Assembly: GCA_017513865.1 (NCBI GenBank) | Contig: JAFWMN010000008.1 | Coordinates: 62,001-126,000, forward strand | Length of the DNA stretch: 64,000 nucleotides | Reading direction: 5' to 3' | Source: Bacilli bacterium | GTDB taxonomy: Bacteria > Bacillota_I > Bacilli_A > RF39 > UBA660 | In this document: positions 27,036-35,936 of the stretch, piece by piece | Position numbering within the stretch: the first letter of the stretch is position 1 | Layout: each line of letters begins with the position of its first letter | The notes under the pieces: model-generated | Database searches by the model: none | What the model was told of the DNA's origin: nothing | Seen by the model: the letters and a program-made list of their open reading frames with translations, nothing else | Program-made: the position numbers and the translations under genes

Positions 27036-28643
27036 ATGAAATCGGATATTGAAATTGCTCATGAATATGAAATGAGAAATATTTTAGATGTAGCTGGTGA
27101 TTTAAATATTGATAATAAGTATTTAGAAAACTATGGAAAATATAAAGCAAAAATTGATTTAAATATTTTAAAAACATTAGGTGATCGAAAAGGAAAACTG
27201 GTTTTAGTAACATCAATTAATCCTACTCCTTATGGTGAAGGGAAAACAACAATGGTTATAGGAGTATATGATGCTTTAAAGAAACTTGGAGTGAATGCTT
27301 TAGCTTGTCTTAGAGAGCCTTCTTTGGGTCCGGTTTTTGGCATTAAAGGTGGGGCTACTGGTGGTGGATATGCCCAGGTAGTTCCAATGGAGGATATTAA
27401 TTTACATTTTACTGGGGATATACATGCGGTTACAGCAGCGAACAATTTATTATGTGCAGCGATTGATAATCATTTATTTCAAGGAAATGAACTTAATATT
27501 GACAAAAATAGTATTACTTTTCAAAGATGTATGGATGTTAATGATAGAGCTTTGCGTAATATTAAAGTTAGTAACAATTTAAAAAGTGTACGTGATGATT
27601 CATTTAATATAACGGCTGCTTCAGAAATTATGGCTATTTTATGTTTGGCTAAGGATATAAATGATTTGAAGTTTAGAATATCCAATATTTTATTTGGTTA
27701 TGATATGAATGGGAAGCCCCTTTATGCGAAGGATTTGCATGTTGAAGAGGCGATGACTATATTACTTAAAGATGCGATTAAACCAAATTTAGTTCAAACT
27801 TTAGAAGGTAATCCAGTGATAGTTCATGGTGGACCTTTTGCGAATATTGCTCACGGGTGTAATACAATTATTGCAACTGATTTAGCTTTACGAATTGCTG
27901 ATTATGTTATAACTGAAGCTGGATTTGGAGCTGATTTGGGCGCTGAAAAATTTTTGGATATTAAATGTCGAGTAGGTAATTTAAAACCTTCAGCTATTTT
28001 AGTTAATGCAACTATTAGAAGTTTAAAATATGATTTTTTAAATAAGGATGTGCCTAATTTTGAAAAAGGGCTTAATAATTTAAAAATACATATCGAAAAT
28101 ATGCAAAAATATGTTAATAATGTTTTAGTTTGTTTAAATCATTTTAATGATGATAGTGAAGAAGATATTGAAAAATTAAGAGATTTTTGCAAAAATTTAG
28201 GTGTTTCATTTACTATTTGTGATGGATTTAGTGCTGGTGGCGAAGGTTCTAAAGAAACAGCTAAAGCATTACTTGACATTCTAGAAAATAATACAGATTT
28301 TAGTTTTATTTACGATGTAAATGAAACAATAAAGGAAAAAATTGAAAAAGTGTGTAAAGAAATATATAGAGCCAAAAGCGTTAGTTTTACTAATGAAGCC
28401 TTAGAAAACATGAAAAGACTAGAAAATTTTAATTTAGATAAAGTAATGATTGCGATTGCTAAAACGCAGTATGTTTTAGGTGATGGTAAAGATTTAACGG
28501 TTAAAAATGTTCGTCTTAATAATGGAGCAGGGTTTATTACTGTTTATTTAGATGATATTATGACTATGCCGGGCCTTTCTAAAAAACCAGCTTATCAGGG
28601 TATGAATATTGATAATGATGGTAATATTTCTGGATTATTTTAA
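27036..28643 (+). CDS. fhs: formate-tetrahydrofolate ligase
   Basis: Fhs makes 10-formyl-THF from formate, THF and ATP. The start MKSDIEIA at 27036 gives 535 residues, near the usual 555. The P-loop-like TPYGEGKTT near residue 63, REPSLGPVFGIKGGATGGGYAQV, HFTGDIHAVTAANNLL and TEAGFGADLGAEKFLDIKCR are diagnostic. It points to one-carbon use of formate in an anaerobe. A terminator follows. Confidence 0.97.
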   Translation: MKSDIEIAHEYEMRNILDVAGDLNIDNKYLENYGKYKAKIDLNILKTLGDRKGKLVLVTSINPTPYGEGKTTMVIGVYDALKKLGVNALACLREPSLGPVFGIKGGATGGGYAQVVPMEDINLHFTGDIHAVTAANNLLCAAIDNHLFQGNELNIDKNSITFQRCMDVNDRALRNIKVSNNLKSVRDDSFNITAASEIMAILCLAKDINDLKFRISNILFGYDMNGKPLYAKDLHVEEAMTILLKDAIKPNLVQTLEGNPVIVHGGPFANIAHGCNTIIATDLALRIADYVITEAGFGADLGAEKFLDIKCRVGNLKPSAILVNATIRSLKYDFLNKDVPNFEKGLNNLKIHIENMQKYVNNVLVCLNHFNDDSEEDIEKLRDFCKNLGVSFTICDGFSAGGEGSKETAKALLDILENNTDFSFIYDVNETIKEKIEKVCKEIYRAKSVSFTNEALENMKRLENFNLDKVMIAIAKTQYVLGDGKDLTVKNVRLNNGAGFITVYLDDIMTMPGLSKKPAYQGMNIDNDGNISGLF

Positions 28644-28674
28644 AAAAACAATGATTAATTCATTGTTTTTATTT
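28643..28674. terminator. bidirectional terminator after fhs
   Basis: AAAAACAATGA pairs with TCATTGTTTTT. It also covers the end of the convergent lipoprotein gene. Confidence 0.8.
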
Positions 28675-28849
28675 TGTTAATTAATCTATAGTTTTCTTCA
28701 TTATTTAGATTTATTTCTCCTGTAACATTTTCATTATATGTTATTTCTGTTTCATGTTGTGGGGTACATGCTGTGATAGAGGAATATAGTGTTAAGCTTA
28801 ATCCTATAATACATAAAAATGATTTGTTTTTAATTAGTTTATTTTTCAT
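28655..28849 (-). CDS. small putative lipoprotein
   Basis: A 64-residue protein with a basic start, a hydrophobic stretch (about residues 11-24) and a lipobox-like ITAC with the cysteine at about 28, followed by a polar, acidic tail of 36 residues. An AAGGAG site precedes the ATG. It would be lipid-anchored outside the membrane. No domain is recognised. Confidence 0.6.
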   Translation of the reverse strand: MKNKLIKNKSFLCIIGLSLTLYSSITACTPQHETEITYNENVTGEINLNNEENYRLINKIKTMN

Positions 28850-28894
28850 ACTTTTTTCTCCTTAGGTGTTATTATAACATATTTTATTTATAAA

Positions 28895-28925
28895 AAAATT
28901 AGATTTTAAAATCTAATTTTATTTT
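28895..28925 (-). terminator. terminator of tRNA-Met
   Basis: AAATTAGATT pairs with AATCTAATTT. A T run follows on the minus strand, just beyond the tRNA 3' end. Confidence 0.75.
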
Positions 28926-28930
28926 TTATA

Positions 28931-29007
28931 TGGTAGCGAGAGGGGGATTCGAACCCTCGACCCTGCGGGTATGAACCGCATGCTCTAGCCAACTGAGCTA
29001 TCTCGCC
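28931..29007 (-). tRNA. tRNA-Met(CAT), elongator type
   Basis: On the minus strand the gene begins GGCGAGATAGCTCAGTTGG and ends with an encoded CCA. The anticodon loop reads TTCATAC (CAT). The GGCG...CGCTACCA acceptor and D-loop resemble the Bacillus elongator tRNA-Met. A tRNA-Ile2 read through lysidine is the less likely alternative. Length is 77 with CCA. Confidence 0.93.
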
Positions 29008-29024
29008 AAATAAATGACAAAAAC

Positions 29025-29053
29025 ATTATAGCAAATTTAAAAAAGGCTTTCAA
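29025..29053 (-). promoter_or_regulatory. promoter of tRNA-Met
   Basis: On the minus strand TTGAAA (29053-29048), 17 bases and TATAAT (29030-29025). Confidence 0.75.
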
Positions 29054-29081
29054 TAGTAATTTTTATTTTTTTATTATTTTT

Positions 29082-29111
29082 TTGACAAAACACTTTTAAC
29101 AGTGGTATATT
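29082..29111 (+). promoter_or_regulatory. promoter of the acyl-ligase/kinase genes
   Basis: TTGACA (29082-29087), 18 bases, TATATT (29106-29111). An AGGAGG ribosome site and the ATG follow. Confidence 0.65.
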
Positions 29112-29148
29112 ATTCATGCAGTATGTTTTAAAATCAGGAGGTTATTAA

Positions 29149-31098
29149 ATGACAATTAAAAATTTACATATTAATGAGACAGAAATTCAAAATCCAGTAG
29201 TTGATACTGAAAAAAGCAAGAAAATTACCTATGCTTCTATAAGCAGGCCATGGCTTAAATTTTATAGTGAGGAAGTCATCTATTCTTCACTTCCATCTAT
29301 GTCAATGTATGACTATATATGTCAAAATGCTTTTCAAAATCTAGATAGACCAGCTTTAAATTATTTTGACACTGTATCAAGTTATCATAGCCTTTTTAAT
29401 AGTATTGAAAAAACGGCAACAGCATTAGTAAAACATGGAATAAAAAAAGGGGATATTGTTTCTATTATATGTCCTACTATTCCCGAGTCTATTTATTTAC
29501 TTTATGCTATTAATAAAATTGGTGCTATATCAAATTTTATTGATCCAAGAACAAGTAAAGAGGGAATAGAAGATTATGTTAAAGAAGTTAATTCAGAATT
29601 AGTATTTATTGTCGATGTGGCTTCACCAAAAGTTGTTGATTTAAAAGAAAAATGTGGGGTTAAGACAATCGTAAATATTTCTCCAACTGAATCTATGAGT
29701 AAAGAGGCTAAAATGGAACAACTTAAGCTGATGTTTGCAAAATCTTTTGAACGACGTTTAAGTTTAGAAAAATCAAGTTTTTTCACTAAAAAAATGAAAT
29801 GTACTATTAATTCTTTTAAAGAGGTTATTGATGAATTAAAATCTAAAAATAGCGTTTTTGGATATAGTGACGAGTGTGTTCAATGGTCTAAATTTATTGG
29901 CCATCATAAGGATTTTATTCTTCCACGTCAATCATTTTATAGTGATGGTGATCTTCCAGCAGTTATTGTTCATACTGGTGGTACTACAGGTAAACCTAAA
30001 GGAGTAATTCTTACTAACAATAATCTTAATTATGCAGCATTTGATTGTATTAAAGCAGGTTATGATTTTAAAAGTGAGCACAACTGGCTTGATATAATGC
30101 CACTTTTTATTGCTTATGGTTGTGGTAATGCCCTTCATTTACCTTTAGTTTGTAAAAGCGAAACTGTTATTATTCCGGCTTTCGAAGCTGAAATGATGCC
30201 AGATTTACTTAATAAATATCATCCTAATCATATGGTTGGTGTCCCTTCTCATTATGGAACAATTATAACTAGTGAAAAACTTGCTGATGCAGATTTATCA
30301 TATGTAATTGCTCCTGTTGTTGGTGGAGATTCAATGAATTTGGAATTAGAAAAGCAAACAAATGAGTTTTTGGCTGCTCATAACTGTGAATATAAAATTG
30401 TTAAAGGTTATGGAATGACAGAAGTTAGTGCGGCTGTTTGTGGATGTACATCTAATGAAACTAATGAACTAGGTAGTGTTGGTATTCCTTTTCCACATTC
30501 AATTATTTCGATATTTGATCCAGAAACAACTGAGGAATTACCTTTGACTTTAGATATGAATGATAAAAAAATTGGTGAAATTTGTATTTCTGGACCTAAT
30601 GTTATGAAAGGTTATTATAATAATGAAATTGAGACAGCTAATGTTATGAGACGTCATGATGATGGTAGAATATGGGTTCACAGTGGTGATATGGGCTATA
30701 TGAATGAAGATGGTGAATTATTTATTGTGGGCCGTATGAAGGATATTATTGTTAGACATGATGGATTTAAAATTTTCCCAAGTTTTATTGAGGAAGTTAT
30801 TATGAAAGATTTTGATGTTTTAGAATGCAAGGTAGTAGGAGTTAATGATGTTAATTTTATTCAAGGTGAACTTCCTTATGTATATGTTGTTCTTAAAGAT
30901 GAAAATGCTTCTATCAATGAGGTTATAGATCGTTTAAGTATTCTTTGTGAAATGGAACTTCAGGAGTATTCATTACCGATAGGTTTTAAAGTTGTTTCTG
31001 AACTTCCATGTACAAACATTGGTAAAATTGATGTTATGAAACTTAAAGAAGAGGCTAACAAAGAATTGTCACCTAAAAAAAACGTTAAAACTAATTAA
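29149..31098 (+). CDS. class I adenylate-forming enzyme (acyl-CoA ligase-like)
   Basis: A 649-residue AMP-binding enzyme that should activate a carboxylate, probably a fatty acid, as an acyl-adenylate. The P-loop is VHTGGTTGKPKGVILTN near residue 270. GYGMTEVSAAVCG, HSGDMGYMNEDGELFIVGRMKD and KIFPSFIEE follow, and the C-terminal catalytic lysine lies in NIGKIDVMKL. An extra region (about 180-245) with no close homologue in mind lies before the P-loop. No carrier protein or beta-oxidation gene is adjacent. The next gene, a kinase-like membrane protein, begins 55 bases on behind a terminator hairpin. Confidence 0.8.
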   Translation: MTIKNLHINETEIQNPVVDTEKSKKITYASISRPWLKFYSEEVIYSSLPSMSMYDYICQNAFQNLDRPALNYFDTVSSYHSLFNSIEKTATALVKHGIKKGDIVSIICPTIPESIYLLYAINKIGAISNFIDPRTSKEGIEDYVKEVNSELVFIVDVASPKVVDLKEKCGVKTIVNISPTESMSKEAKMEQLKLMFAKSFERRLSLEKSSFFTKKMKCTINSFKEVIDELKSKNSVFGYSDECVQWSKFIGHHKDFILPRQSFYSDGDLPAVIVHTGGTTGKPKGVILTNNNLNYAAFDCIKAGYDFKSEHNWLDIMPLFIAYGCGNALHLPLVCKSETVIIPAFEAEMMPDLLNKYHPNHMVGVPSHYGTIITSEKLADADLSYVIAPVVGGDSMNLELEKQTNEFLAAHNCEYKIVKGYGMTEVSAAVCGCTSNETNELGSVGIPFPHSIISIFDPETTEELPLTLDMNDKKIGEICISGPNVMKGYYNNEIETANVMRRHDDGRIWVHSGDMGYMNEDGELFIVGRMKDIIVRHDGFKIFPSFIEEVIMKDFDVLECKVVGVNDVNFIQGELPYVYVVLKDENASINEVIDRLSILCEMELQEYSLPIGFKVVSELPCTNIGKIDVMKLKEEANKELSPKKNVKTN

Positions 31099-31126
31099 AA
31101 AAAGGCTTGAAAAAGCCTTTTTATTA
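31098..31126 (+). terminator. terminator after the acyl-ligase gene
   Basis: AAAGGCTT pairs with AAGCCTTT around GAAA, followed by T residues. Readthrough to the kinase-like gene is possible. Confidence 0.8.
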
Positions 31127-31153
31127 TAATATAATTATAATGGAGGCGGTTTA

Positions 31154-32986
31154 ATGATTGTTGGTGTTACTTTTATAAGCTGTTCGTTATTTTATAGTAT
31201 CATGCTAGCTTTTGTTTATTATAATAAGCAAAGAATAAACAGTACAGAAAATAAAATTTATTCTATTTTAGTTAGAATGAATGTTTTCGGACTTATGTTA
31301 GAACTTGCATGTTCATATTTTGTTTTAATGAATGGAACTAATGCTTTTAATAATTTGATGTGTGATATTTGTAACAGGTTATTTATTATATATTTACTTT
31401 TATGGGAGTTTGTTTTTGCTTTATATATATTCTTTGTTTCTTTTGGGCAAGATAGTAAAGCCAGAAGTTTTTTGAAAAAACATTCCCGTGATTTTAAAAT
31501 AGTTGGTTTTTTACTTTCTATTATTTTAATTATTTTTGCTCTTACGCTTCCACTTTCATATTTTAATGATGGAAGTTATGTATATAGTTATGGTCCGGCG
31601 ACTAATTTATTATTAGTTGTTGGTGGCATACTTATTACTTTGGAAATTTTTTCAGTATTTAAGAATACTAATAATATTCGTGAGAGAAAGTATATACCAC
31701 TTTTAGTTCTAATTATTGCTATGGTGTTAGTTTTTATTATAAGATCTATTAACCCAGGAATAATTTTAATTAATTCTACTTTTGCCTTTGTAACGGTACT
31801 TATGTATTTTACAATCGAAAATCCTGATGTTCAGATGATGGAAGAGTTATATAAAAATAAAAAATTAATTGAAAAGAGCAATGAAGATACCTCTAATTTC
31901 TTATTTAGGATGACTCAAGATATTAAAAGACCGGTTAAGGACATTATTGATGTAAGTAATGACATGTTTACTATTAAAGATTTAAAAGAATTAAATGAAG
32001 GAACAAGAATAATTAATAATAAAGCTAAAGAACTTGATTATTTAATTAATGATGCTTTAGATGTATCTTCAATGAGTACAAAAACTTTAAAGGTGTATGA
32101 TAGTAGATATAATGTTAGTAATTTATTTAAAGAAATAAAATTTCAATCTGAGAATAATTTGAATGAAAATGTAAAATTTGAATATTCTATAAGCAATAAT
32201 ATTCCAGAGTATTTATATGGGGATTCGATTAAACTTAAGCAAGCAGTTTATTCAGTGATTGAAAATGCTATTAAAAATACTAGTGAAGGGTATATTTCAT
32301 TAGATATAAGCTCAATTATTAAATATGATATTTGTAGACTTATTATAACTGTTACGGATTCTGGAAAAGGAATAAGCATTGAGGAAGTTAACAATATATT
32401 AAGTTTGAACATTGATGATTTATCTAAAATAAATTTATCAAGTGATAAAACATCTTTAAGTTTAAGAGAAATTAAAAAATTATTTACTTTAATGGGAGGT
32501 AATTTAATTGTTCGAAGTGATGAAGGTAAGGGAACAACGGTTAGTATAACAATCGATCAGAAAATTGTTGAAAATAAGAGTAAAGAAATATCTAAAAAAT
32601 TAGATTTGTATGAAGAAACTTTACATAAAGATAAGAAAGTAATGGTTGTTGATGATGATGCGAAAGAACTTTCTAAAATAACCAATTATTTAGAAAAATA
32701 TGATATTAGTGTAAGCGGTTCGTTATTTGGGCGTGATGTTATTGAAAAGATTTCTAATAAGCATAAATTGAATTTAATTATATTAGATGATGAAACTGAT
32801 ACGATAAGTGCTTATGAGGTTTTAAAAGAACTTAAGAAAGATAAAAAATTTAATGTGCCTGTTGTAATAATGTTAGATGATGATAAAGAATTTATAAAAT
32901 TACATTATTTAAAAGATGGTTTTGCAGATGTTATAATAAAATCTAAATTGAATGATGAGCTTGATAGAATTATGAAAAGGTTTTAG
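31154..32986 (+). CDS. 7TM hybrid histidine kinase-like protein lacking the H-box histidine
   Basis: A 610-residue protein. About seven membrane helices (residues 1-225) are followed by a dimerisation helix pair, an HATPase domain (about 330-475; N-box KQAVYSVIENAIKNT, G1 TDSGKGIS, G2 DEGKGTTVS) and a receiver domain (about 492-610) with VVDDDAKE and the phospho-aspartate region LIILDDETD. The H-box, normally MSHEIRTP, reads RMTQDIKRP, so glutamine replaces the phosphoacceptor histidine. The receiver also lacks the usual Thr/Ser after its fourth strand (VIMLDDD). It may be a pseudokinase sensor. Confidence 0.8.
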   Translation: MIVGVTFISCSLFYSIMLAFVYYNKQRINSTENKIYSILVRMNVFGLMLELACSYFVLMNGTNAFNNLMCDICNRLFIIYLLLWEFVFALYIFFVSFGQDSKARSFLKKHSRDFKIVGFLLSIILIIFALTLPLSYFNDGSYVYSYGPATNLLLVVGGILITLEIFSVFKNTNNIRERKYIPLLVLIIAMVLVFIIRSINPGIILINSTFAFVTVLMYFTIENPDVQMMEELYKNKKLIEKSNEDTSNFLFRMTQDIKRPVKDIIDVSNDMFTIKDLKELNEGTRIINNKAKELDYLINDALDVSSMSTKTLKVYDSRYNVSNLFKEIKFQSENNLNENVKFEYSISNNIPEYLYGDSIKLKQAVYSVIENAIKNTSEGYISLDISSIIKYDICRLIITVTDSGKGISIEEVNNILSLNIDDLSKINLSSDKTSLSLREIKKLFTLMGGNLIVRSDEGKGTTVSITIDQKIVENKSKEISKKLDLYEETLHKDKKVMVVDDDAKELSKITNYLEKYDISVSGSLFGRDVIEKISNKHKLNLIILDDETDTISAYEVLKELKKDKKFNVPVVIMLDDDKEFIKLHYLKDGFADVIIKSKLNDELDRIMKRF

Positions 32987-33008
32987 GAATTTTTAATTCC
33001 TTTTTTCT
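32984..33008 (+). terminator. terminator after the kinase-like gene
   Basis: AGGAATT pairs with AATTCCT around TTT, followed by T residues; the stem includes the stop codon. Confidence 0.7.
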
Positions 33009-33052
33009 TTATAATTATAAAGTATTGATGTATAATGAAAATGGTGATATAG

Positions 33053-34372
33053 ATGTTTGAAAATAAGAAAATATTTATTCTTGGAATGGGTAAAAGTGGG
33101 GTTAGTGTTGCTAAACTTTTAGCGCCTAAGAATAATATAGTAATAACTGATATTAAAAATGATAATAAAAAAGAAATTGAAATCCTTGAAAAACTAGGCG
33201 TTTCTGTTGTTATCACTGATAAGCAAGATGAAATATTTGATGATAGTTTTGATGTTGTTATAAAAAATCCAGGAATAAAATTAGATCATCCGGTAGTTTT
33301 AAAAGCAAATAAATATAATATTCCAATAATTACGGAACTTGAAGTTGCTTATAGATATTTACCTGAAGTTAAAATTATTGGAATTACTGGTTCAAATGGA
33401 AAAACAACAACAACGACAATTATTTATAATATTTTAAAAGAAGCTAACTTACCTGTTCATATAGCGGGAAATATTGGTATTCCTTTATGCGATATGTTAG
33501 TTAATATTAAAGATGGTGATATTTTGGTTGTTGAAATTTCTAGTCATCAGCTTGTTAATTTTGATAAATTTAAATCTGATATTGCTATATTGACCAATTT
33601 GTCTGAAGTTCATTTAGATCATTTTGGTACATATGAAAAATATAAGAATAATAAACTTAATATTTTTAATCATCAAACTAAAGATGATTTAGCTATTATT
33701 AATAAAGGAGATAGTGAAACTTATAATTTAACTAAAGGTTTGGTTTCTAAAAAGTTATATTTTTCGTCTCAAGGGGATGCGGATATATGTATTAAAAATG
33801 ATTATATTGTTTATGGGAAAGATAAATTTAAATTATCAGATATTAAATTAAAAGGAATGCATAATTATGAAAATTTTATGGCGGCTATTTTGGTAGCTAA
33901 AGAATTTGATATTAGTAATGATGTTATTATGAGAGTTTTAGGCGAATTTTCTGGGGTTGAACATCGTAATGAATTTGTTAAAAATGTTAATGGTAGAGAG
34001 TTTTATAATAATTCTAAATCAACCAATGTTTTTTCAACTATTACAGCTTTAAAATCATTTGATAATGATGTTATTCTTATTCTAGGTGGTCTTGATAGAG
34101 GACATAGTTTTGATGATTTAATTCCATATTTGAAACATGTTTATTATATTGTGTGTTATGGTGAAACTAAAGAACGTATTAAAAATTTTGCTTTAAAAAA
34201 TGATATTCCAGTGATAGTTAAAGATAATATTGAAGAGGCTACAATAGAAGCTTATAAAGTTTCTAAAGAAGGGGATACGGTGTTACTTAGTCCAGCTTGT
34301 GCAAGCTGGGATCAGTTTAAAAGTTTTGAAGAAAGAGGAAATAAATTTAAAGAAATTGTAAAGAATCTATAA
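33053..34372 (+). CDS. murD: UDP-N-acetylmuramoylalanine-D-glutamate ligase
   Basis: MurD adds D-glutamate to UDP-MurNAc-L-alanine in the cytoplasm. The 439-residue protein shows a Rossmann-like start (ILGMGKSGVSVAKLL), the ATP loop GITGSNGKTTTTT near residue 112, EISSHQLVNF, LSEVHLDHFGTYEKY, EHRNEFV with NNSKSTN, and GGLDRGHSFD. It stands alone, not in a dcw cluster. The ribosome site is GGTGAT. Confidence 0.97.
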   Translation: MFENKKIFILGMGKSGVSVAKLLAPKNNIVITDIKNDNKKEIEILEKLGVSVVITDKQDEIFDDSFDVVIKNPGIKLDHPVVLKANKYNIPIITELEVAYRYLPEVKIIGITGSNGKTTTTTIIYNILKEANLPVHIAGNIGIPLCDMLVNIKDGDILVVEISSHQLVNFDKFKSDIAILTNLSEVHLDHFGTYEKYKNNKLNIFNHQTKDDLAIINKGDSETYNLTKGLVSKKLYFSSQGDADICIKNDYIVYGKDKFKLSDIKLKGMHNYENFMAAILVAKEFDISNDVIMRVLGEFSGVEHRNEFVKNVNGREFYNNSKSTNVFSTITALKSFDNDVILILGGLDRGHSFDDLIPYLKHVYYIVCYGETKERIKNFALKNDIPVIVKDNIEEATIEAYKVSKEGDTVLLSPACASWDQFKSFEERGNKFKEIVKNL

Positions 34373-34388
34373 TTTATAGATTTTTTTG
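34364..34388 (+). terminator. terminator after murD
   Basis: AATCTATAA pairs with TTATAGATT and is followed by T residues; it overlaps the stop codon. Confidence 0.65.
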
Positions 34389-34488
34389 TAAACAAAGGTA
34401 AAATTTGTTAAATTTGATGGAAAATATTGAGTTTTTTTGTTATAATATTATTGAATAATATTTTTAGGGCTTAAAATGGCATTTTAAT

Positions 34489-34517
34489 TTGACAAATAAA
34501 GGATTTAGTGCTATTAT
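34489..34517 (+). promoter_or_regulatory. promoter of the LPKTG protein
   Basis: TTGACA (34489-34494), 17 bases, TATTAT (34512-34517). The 70-base leader that follows holds a small A/T hairpin (TATTATT / AATAATA, about 34541-34558) before the AGAGGGAG ribosome site. Confidence 0.75.
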
Positions 34518-34591
34518 ATGCACCTGAAAACGGGTAACTATTATTTTTTGAATAATAAGGGACTCTAGTTTATAGAAAAGAGGGAGAATTT

Positions 34592-35917
34592 ATGAAATTA
34601 AGACTTATTAGAAAAAGAATGCGTGGTTTTATTGATAACGCCAAAAGCTTTTTAGAAAATTTAAGTCAAAATCGTTCAATTACTGCTTCAGCTTATAGTG
34701 AAAATCATTCAGCTGCAGTTGCTGCCGCTGCTGGTGCTTTAGTTATTGCACTTGTTGGTGGAACACCTAACAAAGCATATGCTGAGGAATATAATACTGA
34801 TACTACGAGTCAACCAGGAATTGAACAAGAGGCAGATGTTGAAGTTCCTGCTGAAGATACTCCAATTGTTGTAGAAGCTTCAGCTGCTGAACCAGCTACT
34901 GCAGATGTAGCACCTGTTGAAGTTGTTACTCCAGAAGTTACAGTCGATGAACCAGCTACTACAGATGTAGCACCTGCTCCAGAAGTTGCTCCAGAAGTTA
35001 CAGTTGATGAATCAGCTACTACAGATGAAGCACCTACTGAAGAAGTTGCTCCAGAAGTTACAGTCGATGAATCAGCTACTACAGATGTAGCACCTGCTCC
35101 AGAAGTTGCTCCAGAAGTCACAGTTGATGAATCAGCTACTTCAGAAACAGGATCAATTGAAGGAGAAAATGAAACTACTGATTTTTCTACAGATATTACT
35201 GAAGACGGTGTTGTTACTGTTGACGGTGCTGTTGAAGAGGAAAATTTACAAGAGGTTCATGACCAAATTATTTCACAATATGGAGAAGATGAAGTTGCTG
35301 AAGTTCACGTTAATACAGCTGGCGGTAATGTTATTGATCTTGGTGAAGATGGATATGCATTTTTATTAGATCAAGACACTAATACTATTAAATTAATTTT
35401 AGGTGGAGTAGGTGTTAGTGATCAAACTCAAATAATTGAAGATTTTAAAACAAATAATCCAATGTATGCGGATTATACATTTGTAACTGATGTTGCTGGT
35501 GATGATCATACTTATGATACAGGAGGAATGGAAGTTATTACTTCTGGTGTAGATTCTACTATTCAAGAAGAATTTGATAGATCTAAAGATGAAAATGCTA
35601 CAGATGTATCTGATAAGCCTTTTGATGATCCAGAACCTGAGCCAGAACCTGAGCCAGAACCAGAACCTGAGCCAACTCCAGAGCCAACTCCAGAACCTAC
35701 ACCAAGTAATCCAACACCATCTGCACTTCCAAAAACAGGTGATAATACTCAATTCCCAGTAGGATTTGCATTTGCTGGATTAACTCTTGCTGCTGCAGGA
35801 GAGGCTATGAGACGTAAGCTTTATAAGGATAGCTTCGGTGCTGCTATTTTTGATAGTTATACTACAACTGTTAAGTCTAATGATGTTGATAGTTGTATGA
35901 AATTAATTTATAGATAA
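34592..35917 (+). CDS. LPXTG-anchored repeat surface protein
   Basis: A 441-residue protein. A long N-terminal signal with an alanine-rich hydrophobic core ends near AYAEE (residue 66). A 20-residue repeat (VAPEVTVDES..TTD) runs four times, about 110-190. A unique domain of about 150 residues follows, then a PE/PT rod (about 348-372) and LPKTG (about 379-383), a hydrophobic helix and RRK. About 30 further residues follow the charged stop (YKDSFGAAIFDSYTTT...), which is unusual for a sorting signal. It is a cell-wall protein needing a sortase encoded elsewhere. The thioester protein follows. Confidence 0.85.
   Translation: MKLRLIRKRMRGFIDNAKSFLENLSQNRSITASAYSENHSAAVAAAAGALVIALVGGTPNKAYAEEYNTDTTSQPGIEQEADVEVPAEDTPIVVEASAAEPATADVAPVEVVTPEVTVDEPATTDVAPAPEVAPEVTVDESATTDEAPTEEVAPEVTVDESATTDVAPAPEVAPEVTVDESATSETGSIEGENETTDFSTDITEDGVVTVDGAVEEENLQEVHDQIISQYGEDEVAEVHVNTAGGNVIDLGEDGYAFLLDQDTNTIKLILGGVGVSDQTQIIEDFKTNNPMYADYTFVTDVAGDDHTYDTGGMEVITSGVDSTIQEEFDRSKDENATDVSDKPFDDPEPEPEPEPEPEPEPTPEPTPEPTPSNPTPSALPKTGDNTQFPVGFAFAGLTLAAAGEAMRRKLYKDSFGAAIFDSYTTTVKSNDVDSCMKLIYR
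34901..35150 (+). repeat. tandem 60-nt coding repeat, about four units
   Basis: The phrase CCAGAAGT(T/C)ACAGT recurs at 34931, 34991, 35051 and 35111, exactly 60 bases apart. Units differ at few bases, mostly silent, and give a Pro/Glu/Val/Thr-rich spacer in the wall protein. Confidence 0.9.
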
Positions 35918-35936
35918 TTATAGGGAGGAAAATAGA

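Noticed and set aside
28931..29007. tRNA-Ile2 (CAT anticodon modified to lysidine)
   Set aside because: Acceptor and body sequence resemble the elongator tRNA-Met of Bacillus.
34518..34591. Leader of the LPKTG gene as a possible riboswitch
   Set aside because: It holds one weak A/T hairpin and no conserved core of a riboswitch family that I recognise.
34810..35121. Open minus-strand frame opposite the 60-nt repeats
   Set aside because: It mirrors the repeated codons of the LPKTG gene, has no ribosome site, and codes a Thr/Ser/Ala low-complexity string.
35399..35752. Minus-strand Trp-rich frame opposite the PE/PT rod
   Set aside because: It is the antisense reading of Pro/Glu codons; the real gene on the plus strand is well supported.
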